Source: Paramyrothecium sp. XJ0827 (taxonomy: Eukaryota > Ascomycota > Sordariomycetes > Hypocreales > Stachybotryaceae). From it: DNA of 64,000 nucleotides. Below, one piece after another: positions 11,178 through 21,306 of this stretch (the stretch's first letter is position 1; the number at the start of each line of letters is the position of its first letter). Position numbers and translations under genes: made by a program. The notes under the pieces are model-generated. The model was not told the DNA's origin, did no database searches, and saw only the letters and a program-made list of their open reading frames with translations. The stretch lies in the NCBI GenBank assembly GCA_020881915.1, contig JAJFPB010000009.1:2976001-3040000 (forward strand), in the 5' to 3' direction.

Positions 11178-13262
11178 TTTTTAGGAAGCGCATTTTACTT
11201 TTGACTTGGTCAACGGGGAAAGCAATGTACAGCCTTGGCGAAGGGGACCATCTTGCCTAGGCACCAGAACCTCCATCCTTCGCATTGGTTTCCAATCGCT
11301 TCCGGCGTTACAGCTGTCAGATATCCCACTGTGCAGTATTCATTTCTTGTTGCCCTGTGCTGAATATGATGGGGCTTGGCCCATTCCCTCTAGGATTTGA
11401 GCATGATGCGTGTTCCTAAGAACTACATTACCGGTTTCTTTCCATGGTGGAGATTACAAGCTTGCTTATCCCGCTCTTAAATCGAACTTTTCCCTGTTTA
11501 CATTACAAACTTCTTCGGAAAGCCGATTTTTACATGGACAATATAAAAAACTTTTGTATTATAGCCTTAGTAACGCTATTAATTTTAAACAGGCTTCTAG
11601 ATAACTTACTGCGCTGGACTCACAAAAGGTTTATGTCTTCCAAGTATGGAAAATAGGAGAGTATTTTGATAGGCTACGGTTCATTGCATCAACTTTCAAT
11701 TGTCCAAAAGGTTTCGCCATTACCATAGGAGTGCTTAGCGAGTTTGTTTTTGCACTAAGGTTATAGGTACCATCAGCGGCATATGCTTTAAGCAGGCAGG
11801 TACATTTTCCCAGCCATGTTTTGGGGGGTGGATGTTAAGGCAGGCGATCACACCCTTGTTCTTAAGGTTCTACAGCAACCGTGTTAGTATATAATTCCTC
11901 TATAGAAGGGGGAATACTAAATTGTAGATGAGACCACAATGGCATTGTCAAGAGTTCAGAACATTCGGTACCATGAAACAGAAAATCACGACACGTCAAT
12001 CGAGTTGACTCAACTCCCAGGACGTGTGGATGGAATGGTCCAAGTCTTTTTCACCCGACTTATATATGGTAGTGAGGATATGAAAAGGCGGCTTGAAGGG
12101 TTTGCTATGGATTGGTGGTGGTTCAAGGTCGTTCGAAAAACAGATCTGACGAAAGGAATAGAAAGATCGGGTTTTCAAGAGGTTGATGAGGTGCAATGTA
12201 AAGATGTCAGCTTGCGTTCGAATACTCAAGTGCGTCTTAGATTTGGACCCAAGGCCTGCTAAACTAGAGCATATGCAATTCTTTCTGGCTAATTTCGACA
12301 GTTCAAACTCTGAGAGTACAGCAGAGGTGGTTTCAGAGATGTACACGACACTGCAAAAGTTGGTGACATTTTCGATGAGATCAAAGACAACCCTTTCTCA
12401 ACAGCAAAAAATCACGAAGAAACACAACCCAAAAGACTCGTTTTCAACTTAGGAGTAATTGGTATTACGTCTTTAGCAAGATCGATTCCTCGAAAAAGCC
12501 CGCGTTCCAGTAGAAGTGGCTCAGCTGCCCCGAATCGTCGCGGTGCCGCCTATCTGGACCAGCTGACTAGATTATACACATATAAACCTACTATCCACAT
12601 GATCTGAACATGTGACTAACTCAGCCTGCAAAGGGTGCCATACCACATTTCAGTGTTGGTCTTGCACTCAGGAAGCAGAGTAGTACGTACATGACAGATT
12701 CTCAAAACAGCAGGAGGGCAAGACCGGCCTAACGTGACACAAAACAACGCAACCGCTATTCCAGGAGACAATCTGGCTTTCATGCATCATAAACAGACGC
12801 AAGAGCAAGTTTTACCTCGCCTCAGGAAGTTGCACCAACTGACCGGCCATTTGACGTCTCCCTTGCCACCGTAATCAGCACTTCCCTGCTGTAGTAGTGG
12901 GCCGAGTAGTCATTCTACAGCGAGTGCGACCCAAACCGCAATCTCCTCTTTCTCTCTTCTGTGTTTTGTCATATTGGTCAGCCAGGAGGTATTTTATGTC
13001 TGGCCACTCAGACCAACTGCAACGTATAATCCCGGCTCACATCAAAGATGTCCAGGCGCCAAGTCTACAGGGCAAGTGGTGGCCGAGTCTGGTCAAAGTA
13101 CTACATTTACTAACCAGGTCCAGGCTATTGAAGAGCAATGACAACGAGTTTCCCCTTCTCCAGCGAGAGCTTGTGACTGGAAGATTGCATTCCCCATAAA
13201 CGATTGCCCTCTCCTACTTATGACTAGCTTTCATTCGCACCTATTCTGATCTACTCTTAACC
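11178..13262. other. Gene-poor stretch with weak open frames
   Basis: About 2.1 kb. An ATG-started frame of 107 codons at 11939-12262 and a partly overlapping one at 12183-12452 have protein-like composition but match no family I know. They may be remnants of one small gene. The segment 11400-11700 is AT-rich. I see nothing else. Confidence 0.4.
11939..12262 (+). CDS. Unidentified small open frame
   Basis: An ATG-started frame coding for 107 residues with a Trp-rich centre (DWWWFKVV) and mixed charged residues. No domain, signal peptide or splice partner is convincing. A second frame from about 12183 continues with acidic, Ser-rich sequence and could be another exon or a frameshifted remainder. 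Listed only because the interval is otherwise empty. Confidence 0.2.
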   Translation: MALSRVQNIRYHETENHDTSIELTQLPGRVDGMVQVFFTRLIYGSEDMKRRLEGFAMDWWWFKVVRKTDLTKGIERSGFQEVDEVQCKDVSLRSNTQVRLRFGPKAC

Positions 13263-14042
13263 CTATAGGTAAATTATAGTATCCCCATTGTTACTTCCCC
13301 TACACTCCTTCTTTGCCAGGATAGCCTGGGTGGATTGAAGATCCCAGACTAAGAATCCTAGCACTACCAGACAAAAGAAGCACAGGACAATTATCAAGCT
13401 GCGGCTCGCTCTTTCACCTACACACTGCGTCTTCAGATCAAACGCGTCGAACTCCGGGACGTACAGGGGACTCTCGCACGCCCAGGCTTCCAAGCTGAAA
13501 ATTCCGTTGTCGTACTTGGTGGTATTCATGACATATCCAGGGTCAAAGTGAGCGCTACGGCTATGCTGCACCAAAATGTAGATCGTAGAAATGGTGGCCA
13601 GAAGTGCATTTGCGCTTAGCACAATAATGAATGTGGTTCGTTGCCAAACCTCCAACTTAATGCAGAGATATGGTTTTGTTAGTGAGCTTTCCTTCCCGTA
13701 ATTTAGGTGTACAGATATGGAATGTACCTGGGGAACACGTTTTGTTCTAATCGACCAGGCTATCAGCCAGGTTTTTGCCAGCCCTATCACTAAACCAAAG
13801 CTGCCAGACAAAATGATGGGGGCGCGGAATATGGGCAAGAGATGTTTGGGATAGACATTAATGAATCCATGGGCCCCGTGGCTCATGCTTTTCACTGTCG
13901 TCTCGATGCTACCCCAGCCAGTCTGCTTCCCATACGAGTTATAGGCTGTCATCTTAAAGGCGAGACACAGAATCGAGCTCATTATGATGATGAGGCTGGC
14001 CACTAGGGCTAGGATGGCTAGTAGCTTCTGAGCTGTACTCAT
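13263..14042 (-). CDS. Four-helix membrane protein of unknown function
   Basis: Open as one exon of 259 residues from the ATG at 14042. Four hydrophobic helices are visible: about 5-30 (LLAILALVASLIIIMSSILCL), 70-93, 130-155 (IIVLSANALLATISTIYILV) and 215-240 (LIIVLCFFCLVVLGFLVW). The loop between helices 3 and 4 contains several Cys and aromatic residues. An internal 72-bp segment (13656-13727) has an intron-like GTAC start, a CTAAC branch and an AAG end, and is in phase. If it is spliced, the protein is 235 residues and loses an odd hydrophilic insert between helices 2 and 3. The four-helix layout recalls claudin/SUR7-like fungal proteins, but no signature motif is seen. Confidence 0.65.
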   Translation of the reverse strand: MSTAQKLLAILALVASLIIIMSSILCLAFKMTAYNSYGKQTGWGSIETTVKSMSHGAHGFINVYPKHLLPIFRAPIILSGSFGLVIGLAKTWLIAWSIRTKRVPQVHSISVHLNYGKESSLTKPYLCIKLEVWQRTTFIIVLSANALLATISTIYILVQHSRSAHFDPGYVMNTTKYDNGIFSLEAWACESPLYVPEFDAFDLKTQCVGERASRSLIIVLCFFCLVVLGFLVWDLQSTQAILAKKECRGSNNGDTIIYL

Positions 14043-14688
14043 TTCGTTGTGGCCGTACTACCCTGGTGTCAGTAGTCGTTAGTCAAATGCTTCCCTCCAA
14101 GAAAGCTAGCTAGGGAAGCTCGAGAACTTTGGAAATCGTGAGGTACATAGGAGAGGGAGAAACAGGACCTACATATTTTCGGGATAATTGAGAACACGTG
14201 TCTGCCTACGAGAACACGACGATGCAGGCGGTTGTTGGCTGTTAAACAGTCTGATAATTCGAAGCTTCACACCATGTCAGCCTCGTAAGCTGCCCCAGCT
14301 GCTAAATTTATGCGTTACAGTTTATTTGACGATAACGTCGTATCCCCCGTTGGTCAAGGGTGTGTAATGACGCACCACCATGTCTGCGGTGATACGATGA
14401 TGCAAGGGGTTGTTGGCTGTTAGTCGATGTGGTATGATCAAAGCCTCGCCCCATGGTGGCCGCCTAAGCCACCCCCAGCTGCCAATATTTATTTTTACTT
14501 TTCCATTCCCATTGGCCAAGTGTGTGTAGTCACGCGCTCACGCATTTTAGATGCGGAGGAGTGACTAGCTCTCAATGTCCTCCGCGTTTAGTTGTGCTAA
14601 GATGTGACCGACCATGACGCCTACGTTTCATGCTCATCTCTAATTCCCTTTAGTATCATCAGCATTTTGTCCACCTTGATCACTAACA
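14043..14688. other. Intergenic spacer between divergent genes, holding degenerate direct repeats
   Basis: This 646-bp spacer between the four-helix membrane protein gene (minus) and the F-box/ankyrin gene (plus) contains the repeat array listed separately. No ORF is supported. Confidence 0.5.
14200..14540. repeat. Degenerate direct repeat, about 120-bp unit
   Basis: Two similar copies lie at about 14200-14318 and 14378-14503. Both contain GGTTGTTGGCTGTTA, then a CC(A/C)CCAGCTGC-like block and an AT-rich end (ATTTAT). A shorter motif, GTGTGTA(A/G)T(G/C)ACGC, occurs next to the second copy (about 14370) and again at about 14521. The copies are roughly 70% alike by eye. This may be the remnant of a small transposon (MITE-like) or a local duplication; no transposase frame or clear terminal inverted repeat is seen. 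Confidence 0.5.
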
Positions 14689-16110
14689 ATGGATATTTTC
14701 TTTGTTATGCCCATTGAGATTGTCCGTCTCATAATGCTTGAAACTGTAAGGGTGCGCGGTGTCAAGCGCGCTGTTCGACTACGCCTTGTTAATCGGTCGT
14801 GGAACCACGTGGTTACGGAAGCTATTGTTGAGTCGGGCATGCTCGACTATCTCGAGAGGTGGGACAGATCCTTTTTTTGGCCCAAGTATCTCATGCACAA
14901 GTTGCGACAGAGCCAAAACCTGCTCTCACGGCCCCTCCGCATCCTCCATCGCGTTGCGCAGCGCGTCGTTGCTTTCCGCAGCGGCGAGCCGGATTCTGAT
15001 ACCGACAACGCCATACAAGAGTACCTCTGGGATATTTGCCAGCTCTCTGTTGAGTGCAACCGAACCCCGTTCTCGCATCCATTCTGGTTCATTGTGCCTG
15101 AAAATTTGGACCCTATTCACGATTCCGACGAGGATTTCACAAATACTTTACTTGCAGCAGCAGCTGCTACGAACGATCTAGCCCTTGTCGAGAAATTGCT
15201 CCCCTTAAAACAAGATTCTCTGCATTTGATCTTTCAGAATGGTTCGCCTCTTGATAGGTCAGTGCATCCAGACCATAATATAAGACTGTGTACATGATGT
15301 TAACTGAGTCTAGCACCATACTCGGCTATGCAGTGGAGATTGCGGCTTTCCAAGGCCACGTGGACATGCTTCATATGCTGTTGAGAACTATGCAAGATCC
15401 AGATCAACTGGAACATGCAGGCTTCGATGCCATGATCTTTGCTTGTGCGGGCAACCAGCTGGGAACTCTTGAGCTTTGTCTGGGAATCCATACATATAAA
15501 AGGCTCAAGCCCGACCCAGCCGATTTCCTTTCAGACACAACAAGCATCGCAGTATTCGCCCGCGTCTTTCAAAAGTTCAAGGACAACTTCATTGACGACA
15601 GACGTGCTCCCTGGGAGCCAAAGCGAGACAAGGTGCAATTGCAATTGCAATTTATTTCTAAACAATTTTATTCGGCCGCCCTTCGTGGCGACTTGGCCAT
15701 GATGAAATATCTTGTCCAGCTTGGAGCCCCGTCTAGACATATTGATCGAATTGATGACAACGAACGTCATTACTTGCAGCTCATCACCCGCACCGCTTCC
15801 AATGGGCACGCTGATGTTGTAGCATACTTACTCGAAAACGCGGCGCAAGTTGGTTCCAGGTCACTCGAGGCCGCCAGTCGGCATGGGAACATTAATGTTG
15901 TTAAAAGCCTTCTTGAGACTTACAGTAGGGATAGTTTCAAGCCAAGATAGTGCCCTACTCGAAGCTGTCAAACGGGAGAATGATGCAGTATTACGACTGT
16001 TGCTTGAGGCTTTCATGCCTATAAACGAAGATCTAAGGTACCAGGCGCTGGATATTGCGGAAAAGGAGGGCTTGCATTCGATGGCTCAAATCCTCGGGGA
16101 GTTAAGATAA
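14689..16110 (+). CDS. F-box-like / ankyrin-repeat protein with disturbed 3' end
   Basis: Exon 1 is 14689-15257 and exon 2 starts at 15314 (intron 56 bp, GTCAGT donor, TTAACTGA branch, TAG acceptor). The N-terminus resembles an F-box (MPIEIVRLIML...RLRLVNRSWNHVV). Ankyrin-type repeats follow: LGYAVEIAAFQGHVDMLHMLL, then SAALRGDLAMMKYLVQLGA, ASNGHADVVAYLLENAAQ and EAASRHGNINVVKSLLE. The frame then ends at 15950. The natural continuation (ALLEAVKRENDAVLRLLLEAF to GELR, stop 16108-16110) is in a different frame. Either there is a single-base frameshift between about 15925 and 15948, or a weak intron 15858-15949 (GTCACT...TAG) that would remove one good repeat. I favour a frameshift or degrading copy. 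The likely role would be substrate recruitment for ubiquitylation, but no partner is visible. Confidence 0.65.
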
Positions 16111-16429
16111 GATGACATATTTATTACTTGGAAAGTCATGATTTTGTGCATCACGCTTATACGCAGTTTAAGGCAAAGTCACCCTAGCTTAAAGCCGAGA
16201 AGTAAATCAAGCAATTGGTTGAGATGCTTGGTATGTACGGCAACGAGACAAAGTGAGAGCATGACATCGGGAGATAAGAGGTTACTAACACATAGAATGG
16301 CATACATACCATACAGCATTAAACTTTGATGATGCTCTTGCCTAGCCTTCTGCTCTGAATGCGCTTACTGGTCACGGTGTCATCTATTATTTTTCATTTC
16401 TCTCTGTATCATCTTTACTTCCTGTCCTT
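16111..16429. other. Convergent intergenic spacer, no gene seen
   Basis: About 320 bp between the 3' ends of the ankyrin gene (plus) and the duplicated-module gene (minus). No supported feature. Confidence 0.5.
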
Positions 16430-18037
16430 TCACGAACTTGGTGGCCAGTTATTATAGTCCAGTTCCACAGGGTGCTTCTCCGGCCTCCATGACTCGGGCG
16501 CCATGAGGAACAACTCCAGCTGATCCACTTCCGCCCGTGTCCCGTTGTACACTGCTCCCTGCTCGAAAAATTCCCCAAATACTAGGTCTGTTGCTGCAGA
16601 GTTCACGAGCCAATTATGTCTCCGCAAGTCCTTTACCGAGACCATCTTCCATTCTTCGCCTGCAAAATTCCACGTCGATCGATCCACCTTCAACTCCTCC
16701 ATGCGCGTTTTTAAAGTAGAGAGATAGTGCGGGTTACCACTCCTTTCCGCCTCGTCAAGGAGACAGGGGCTCGGTGTCATGCCGGGAAGACACAGTATCT
16801 CGTCAAAGACATCGACATAGCCGCCGTAAATGGCCGCTCGCGCGCATGCTTCCCTCATCTCGGGGACTTCGTGAGCTAGTGCCTTGTATGTTTCCCTCGA
16901 GGCTACTTCAGGATACCAAATCAGGTAGGGGAAAGTCTTCTTGTCATCTTTGTTTGCGAGTATACGCGAGAGATCATTGTTCATAATGTGCCGTGCTGTG
17001 ATTGCCTTTTGGATGTGGTCCCAGGCTCGCATGTGATAGGGTTCGCCCTCGGGGATGTTGTGCTGGCGCGACCACCAAAGAGCGAATAGGGAATTGTGGT
17101 AGATGCCCCGTATTACGCAGAAGAACTCATTCTTGTGCGCCTTGGGACGGCGAAGACGCGTGTAGCGATCAATGTTGCCGTAGAAGGCGGCCGTAAGGAC
17201 TAGCAGGTCCTTGTTTCCGGGCGGAAGATCTGTAGGCAGCGGTGAGGTGAGAAGATCTAGCATGAGATCTGTTGGAGGCGAGGATGAATCATCTTCAGGA
17301 ACGAACTCCTCTAAGCCTTGGTCTTCTGTGATGTTGTACAACATCTGGTCGAAGCCAGGATCCTCAAAAAGCTCTTCAAACAAGTCATCCGGATCTGATG
17401 GCTTTCTGAACCTCTGCTTTTGGCATTTGATCATGGACAAGACACATGTGTCGCCATTGATGTGAGCGACCCGAGGGTGCTCTAAGTTGATTGTTCGGTC
17501 ATAGTCGTCCATGACCTTGTACCGCACGGGCTGTGCCATAATGTTGGTGAAAATGGCATCATTGCCGGCAGCGCGGGCTTCTTCGGCGACGCTGACTTCA
17601 GGGAGGACATCCTCAAGTTCAAAGTACAAATTCGTATAGCCAGCGACAGCACATGCTCTGGCCACTTGATATCTCATCTGCGGATGCCTCCTTGCGAGCT
17701 GCCTGTAAGTATCTTCAGAGGCAACCTCGGGATACCAGATGCAATAAGGGAGTTCCCCTGGGCGCTCTGTAGGTTTCATGTCCGGAATCTGGTTGCTCAT
17801 GATTGCGCGGGCGTTCAGAGCTCTGGTGAACTCGGGGTACTCTTGGAGACCACGTAAAAGGGCAGCTTCACCTTCTGCGAACGAGGGCGAGTGAAGAATC
17901 CCGCGGATGGTGCATAGCTTGATGAGAGGGTAGCCAAGACGCTCCGGCAGTTTTTGTCCGCGGAGTGCATTGACGACGTCTTGGCGATCATACTGCTGGT
18001 TGCCGAGACGATCAGCGAGATCGGTTTGATTACCCAT
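16430..18037 (-). CDS. Internally duplicated fungal protein of unknown function
   Basis: Single exon, 535 residues, from the ATG at 18037, which has a purine at -3 and G at +4. The frame is open slightly upstream but without an ATG. Two modules of about 130 residues are clearly related. The first (about 45-175) contains IRGILHSPSF, an AIMSNQ helix, and IWYPEVASEDTYRQLA at about 100. The second (about 305-440) contains IRGIYHNSLF, HIMNND, and IWYPEVASRETYKALA at about 373. An acidic, Pro/Ser-rich linker separates them. Each module ends in an alpha-helical stretch (ARACAVAGY / ARAAIYGGY) that recalls ankyrin or TPR-like helices. No enzyme motif, signal peptide or membrane helix is seen. I do not recognise the family. 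Confidence 0.75.
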   Translation of the reverse strand: MGNQTDLADRLGNQQYDRQDVVNALRGQKLPERLGYPLIKLCTIRGILHSPSFAEGEAALLRGLQEYPEFTRALNARAIMSNQIPDMKPTERPGELPYCIWYPEVASEDTYRQLARRHPQMRYQVARACAVAGYTNLYFELEDVLPEVSVAEEARAAGNDAIFTNIMAQPVRYKVMDDYDRTINLEHPRVAHINGDTCVLSMIKCQKQRFRKPSDPDDLFEELFEDPGFDQMLYNITEDQGLEEFVPEDDSSSPPTDLMLDLLTSPLPTDLPPGNKDLLVLTAAFYGNIDRYTRLRRPKAHKNEFFCVIRGIYHNSLFALWWSRQHNIPEGEPYHMRAWDHIQKAITARHIMNNDLSRILANKDDKKTFPYLIWYPEVASRETYKALAHEVPEMREACARAAIYGGYVDVFDEILCLPGMTPSPCLLDEAERSGNPHYLSTLKTRMEELKVDRSTWNFAGEEWKMVSVKDLRRHNWLVNSAATDLVFGEFFEQGAVYNGTRAEVDQLELFLMAPESWRPEKHPVELDYNNWPPSS

Positions 18038-18747
18038 GATAGCAATCAACGGTGATGAAAACCTGAACAAGTAAAGGTGTACCTGCTACCGTGATTGAGC
18101 GGGTGGTCTTTGTGAAAAAAAAGGAAGGGAAACAAGAAAAGACAAGCAACAAGCGGAAATGCGTATCAAGGCATGAGCGTAGTGAACGAAATGGGCGATC
18201 AGCGTTTAAGTACTGGGAAGATGCCAAGGCAACATAAGGTACCTGAACTTGGACTGACGTTGGAGGCGAAGTGGGGCTTGCGCAGTTTATCTTACCTTCT
18301 GTAGCACCCTCTGGGGTGTGTCGTCGGGTTGTGCTTGTGCTTGTGCTCACCTTTCCTTGGCACGCGGTCATCGCTCCACCCGACACACCCCAAAACAGCA
18401 AAACGGAAACGGGTCTGCGGATCTTGCACCACAGCACTTCAGCATGGAATATGTAAGATTTGGACATCTCCAGGCTCCCTACGGTCTCAATTGAACACTG
18501 ACCACCCCGAATCCGGTAGCGTGAGCAGGAAGCGGATCTGTATCACTTTTCAGGTGGTCAATCTACGTCATACAATATCTGACATTCGGAATCTAGAGGT
18601 ACAGGTCTTTGCGCATCAAGAAGAAATGCCTTCTACTTTGCGTCCTACACGCCATGTGCAAGCCCGCCGCTCATAGACTACCGCGCATGGGCAGCAGTCG
18701 TTGCTTCCTAGGCCCCACAGTCGAGGGAAGCAGACCAGCCGCCTTTA
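18038..18747. other. Promoter region of the duplicated-module gene
   Basis: No supported gene. It contains a low-complexity GTGCTT/GTGTCG stretch near 18320-18350 and an A/G-rich run at about 18113-18150. It also holds the 3' side of the small secreted protein gene, which is on the same strand. Confidence 0.45.
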
Positions 18748-19551
18748 CTAACAGCCGTCTACACTGTCGAGTTTTCTCCTCAACGCCTTGAGGTTATCCA
18801 AGTGCCCAGCCTTGAAGTGGTTGTCCCAAACCCCTTTCACATTCCAGCCATTGTTTGCATCCCTTGTTCCCGGAATGTCGATCCATTCAAACTCTCTACC
18901 AAACACCTTCTCGTTCTTCTTGACAATATCCTTCCCACTAGCCTCGCTCGACTTCTCAAAGCTTGAGACGACGGCTTCCATTCGAGCAACATAAACTGCC
19001 TTCAGGCCATTTTTCATGCCGTCTTTCAACTCTGAAGGTAAAGTCTGGCTGAAAGACTTTTTCTCGACAAAGCCCGCCATCTTGCTGAGAAGGTCATCCC
19101 AGCCAGAAATTGTACCCTGGAACACTCGCCCGGGCTGCACGGGGCCGGCTAGACCTTTGTCGAAGACGTCTTTGGCCAAGTTCTCCAGGTCGGGCACGTT
19201 TGGGGGTCCTTTATCATAAACGTCAAACCTCGGAGTGGGCTTATCTGTTTGGGGCTTTGCAAAAAGACGTGGTCAGCCGGCAGGCACCAATTTAATTTAC
19301 CATGGGATGTATAGGGGCCGAGAACTTACCTGGTAGATGTATTCCAGCAGTTGATTGAAAGTGCAGGTCTTGGTTCCCATGGACTTGCCGCAGTTGGGGG
19401 CTATGGTCTTTGGATTGTTGTCCGTATCTATACAATCGGCGACGTAGGCGTAGTAGAAGAGAACTCTCTCGTAGGCGCCTGGCCTGGCGAAGCCATGCAC
19501 CACACCCACGACGGCCGCCCAAAAAGCGAGAATAGAAGAAAAGAAACGCAT
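18748..19551 (-). CDS. Secreted protein of unknown function
   Basis: Exons 19551-19330 and 19254-18748 give 242 residues. The 75-bp intron has a GTAAGT donor, a GCTGAC branch and a CAAAG acceptor, in phase 0. The start is the first ATG, giving a typical signal peptide (MRFFSSILAFWAAVVGVVHG, about 1-20). The mature N-terminal part has four Cys in a compact block (ADCIDTDN, PNCGKS, TKTCTF), followed by a Pro-rich hinge and a long helical C-terminal part ending in Cys. No catalytic motif is recognised. It is transcribed in the same direction as the LysM/WSC gene about 1 kb upstream, and the killer-toxin-like chitinase lies just beyond. This suggests it belongs to the same secreted, cell-wall-related group, possibly as an effector or antifungal component; that is inference only. 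Confidence 0.75.
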
Positions 19552-20568
19552 TGCTACCGTATTATGGTGCACATTGGCAGTCGCCTTGTGTGTAGGGAAA
19601 GATCAAGGGGACTACGGTATGTGACTCCTTTATGTGTAAGAACGGGTATGGGAATCAAACCACGCAAGGACTTACATGCTTGCTCGGTATTTGAGCTCCC
19701 CTACCTACTCATCACACAGGCAACAGAAAAACCTGTCCTCCACTCCTTGGTAAACAAGACTGGGAGCGCCGGTCTTTGCCACTTCGGGGTTCTGGCCCTC
19801 GTCAATGTGATAAGCCCAAGTCCTCAAAGGCCCATCCTTTGCCCCGTTAATTTCTCCAACAGTCCATAGCTCATCGATTTGGCTTTCATCAAGGGTTCCA
19901 GATCCATGGTCCTTTTGTCGAGTGTGGATTGCCGCGCAGGCAGGGACGGACCCATCCGCCCCACCCCCGTCTCGCGCGCATCGAAAAGCCATTGGGAATA
20001 AAGGTCCAGGCTCTTGGCCGTGAAGCTTGCCGGATTTAGACGCAGGGGCAGGCGTGTGCACTGTGGTGTACGATTAAAAGTAAAGGACTTTGCAGTGCAG
20101 GGGTCGGCCTGACCTGGTGGCAAGAAGGGTCAGCATCAGCACGCCTGCATGCCTGTACACATTTCCTCCTCTCGTCCGAGCTTCCGGATGAGAGAACTCG
20201 CATCTCGATCAATACATTAGCAGAATTTTGGCCGAGTGGTGACGAAGTTTGATCGGGGGTTCCCGTGCTGGACCCTTGAGGTACGAGCCAGTGACTTAAC
20301 TCACAATGATATGCGAGCATAGCGATCCGAGTCGAGAACCATGACAGAAATCGAATGCCATTGTGTGAGTGCGACCTGTAACATCATATCAATTACAGTG
20401 ACTCTAATTTACTAGCAAATAACAATTTTTGCACTCAGGAGATTTAGACGTAGTTCTCAACGTCGCATTCAATTCAGTTCTAGCTCCTCTACACGTGTGA
20501 TTCCTAACTCTTCAAACCCCTTTTCAGAAATTCCTGTACCACTAGTGGAAACGACTACGTAAAATAGA
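19552..20568. other. Intergenic, with one uncertain minus-strand coding stretch
   Basis: Most of it shows nothing certain. On the minus strand, 20061-19705 is open for 118 codons and its 3' half reads like real protein (ELWTVGEINGAKDG, LRTWAYHIDEG, ending FFCCLCDE). No ATG starts the frame and no splice partner is convincing, so it may be a lost or unrecognised exon of a third small secreted gene. Confidence 0.3.
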
Positions 20569-21306
20569 CTATCTGGTAGTAGAACGGGCTGTGGCGGTTG
20601 TAGTCGACGTTGCGCCAGGCCTGGTTGTACTCGCCAAGTTCCCGTCGTTTTCGAGGGCCCCGAAGACGTTGACACGGCCAATACCACCACATGTTTCGGC
20701 CTTGTTGCCAGCGCAAGGAGCGTTGCACTCCGTCGCATTCAGCGTCTTCTCGCCGGCCACGTAGTCTCCGCAGTGGCATTGGTTGCCCAGTTTCACGCCG
20801 GCAAACTTGAAGAATGACTTGTAGCAGGAGTCCTTGCACTTGGCGATGGTGAGAGCAGTGTCACCGCCTTGCTTGCTCAACTGCTTTTGCAGGAGGGGGA
20901 CATTGGCGTTTTCGTCTACATAGCAGCCTCGAACAGCCCAGCTTGTGGGGGAAGGGCCTAGTGTTCTCGTAGAAGTGGTGGTCGAAGTGGTGCTCGTGGT
21001 CGAAGCCTTGGTGCTGGTGGATGAGAGCTCAGGAACTCTCTCTAGCGGGACGACGCAGTAGGAAGCAGGAATCCATGGCTTGCAGTCAAGACCGACAGAA
21101 GGGTTCCATCGCGAGAACTCCTCCGGAGTGATGCCCCAGTAGCGTCTGACTTCTTCACAGACGAGATTCCGGGCGTTGTTCTCCCATTCAACGCATGGCG
21201 AGATGGTTTCGGGGTCGTGTTGGAGAGTCGGATACCCGGTTGCCATGCAGAGAAGAGGCAGGCTGGCAAGCGCCACGAGGCACGCTACCGAAGTAAGAGT
21301 CTTCAT
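20569..21306 (-). CDS. Secreted LysM + WSC domain protein
   Basis: Single exon, 245 residues, ATG at 21306. The order is a signal peptide (about 1-22, LVALASLPLLCMATG); a fungal LysM domain (about 38-88: CVEWENNARNLVCEEVRRYWGI, FSRWNPSVG.DCKPWIPASYCV); a Ser/Thr-rich linker that is probably O-glycosylated; a WSC domain (about 118-215: RGCYVDENANVPLL, CKDSCYKSFFKFAGV, GNQCHCGDY, CNAPCAGNKAETCGG); and a Thr-rich tail. LysM binds chitin oligomers and WSC binds glycans. The gene is divergent from the chitinase across a 1.7-kb spacer, a pairing known for subgroup C chitinases, where LysM proteins may shield the fungus's own wall. The Thr-rich tail might anchor it in the wall, but no GPI signal is visible in this frame. 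Confidence 0.9.
   Translation of the reverse strand: MKTLTSVACLVALASLPLLCMATGYPTLQHDPETISPCVEWENNARNLVCEEVRRYWGITPEEFSRWNPSVGLDCKPWIPASYCVVPLERVPELSSTSTKASTTSTTSTTTSTRTLGPSPTSWAVRGCYVDENANVPLLQKQLSKQGGDTALTIAKCKDSCYKSFFKFAGVKLGNQCHCGDYVAGEKTLNATECNAPCAGNKAETCGGIGRVNVFGALENDGNLASTTRPGATSTTTATARSTTR

Noticed and set aside
12897..13199. 100-codon plus-strand open frame
   Set aside because: It lacks an ATG at its start and shows no domain, splice partner or codon regularity.
18030..18467. 145-codon minus-strand ORF overlapping the 5' end of the duplicated-module gene
   Set aside because: Low-complexity Ser/Thr/Val sequence in another frame over the promoter and start of a better gene; no family resemblance.
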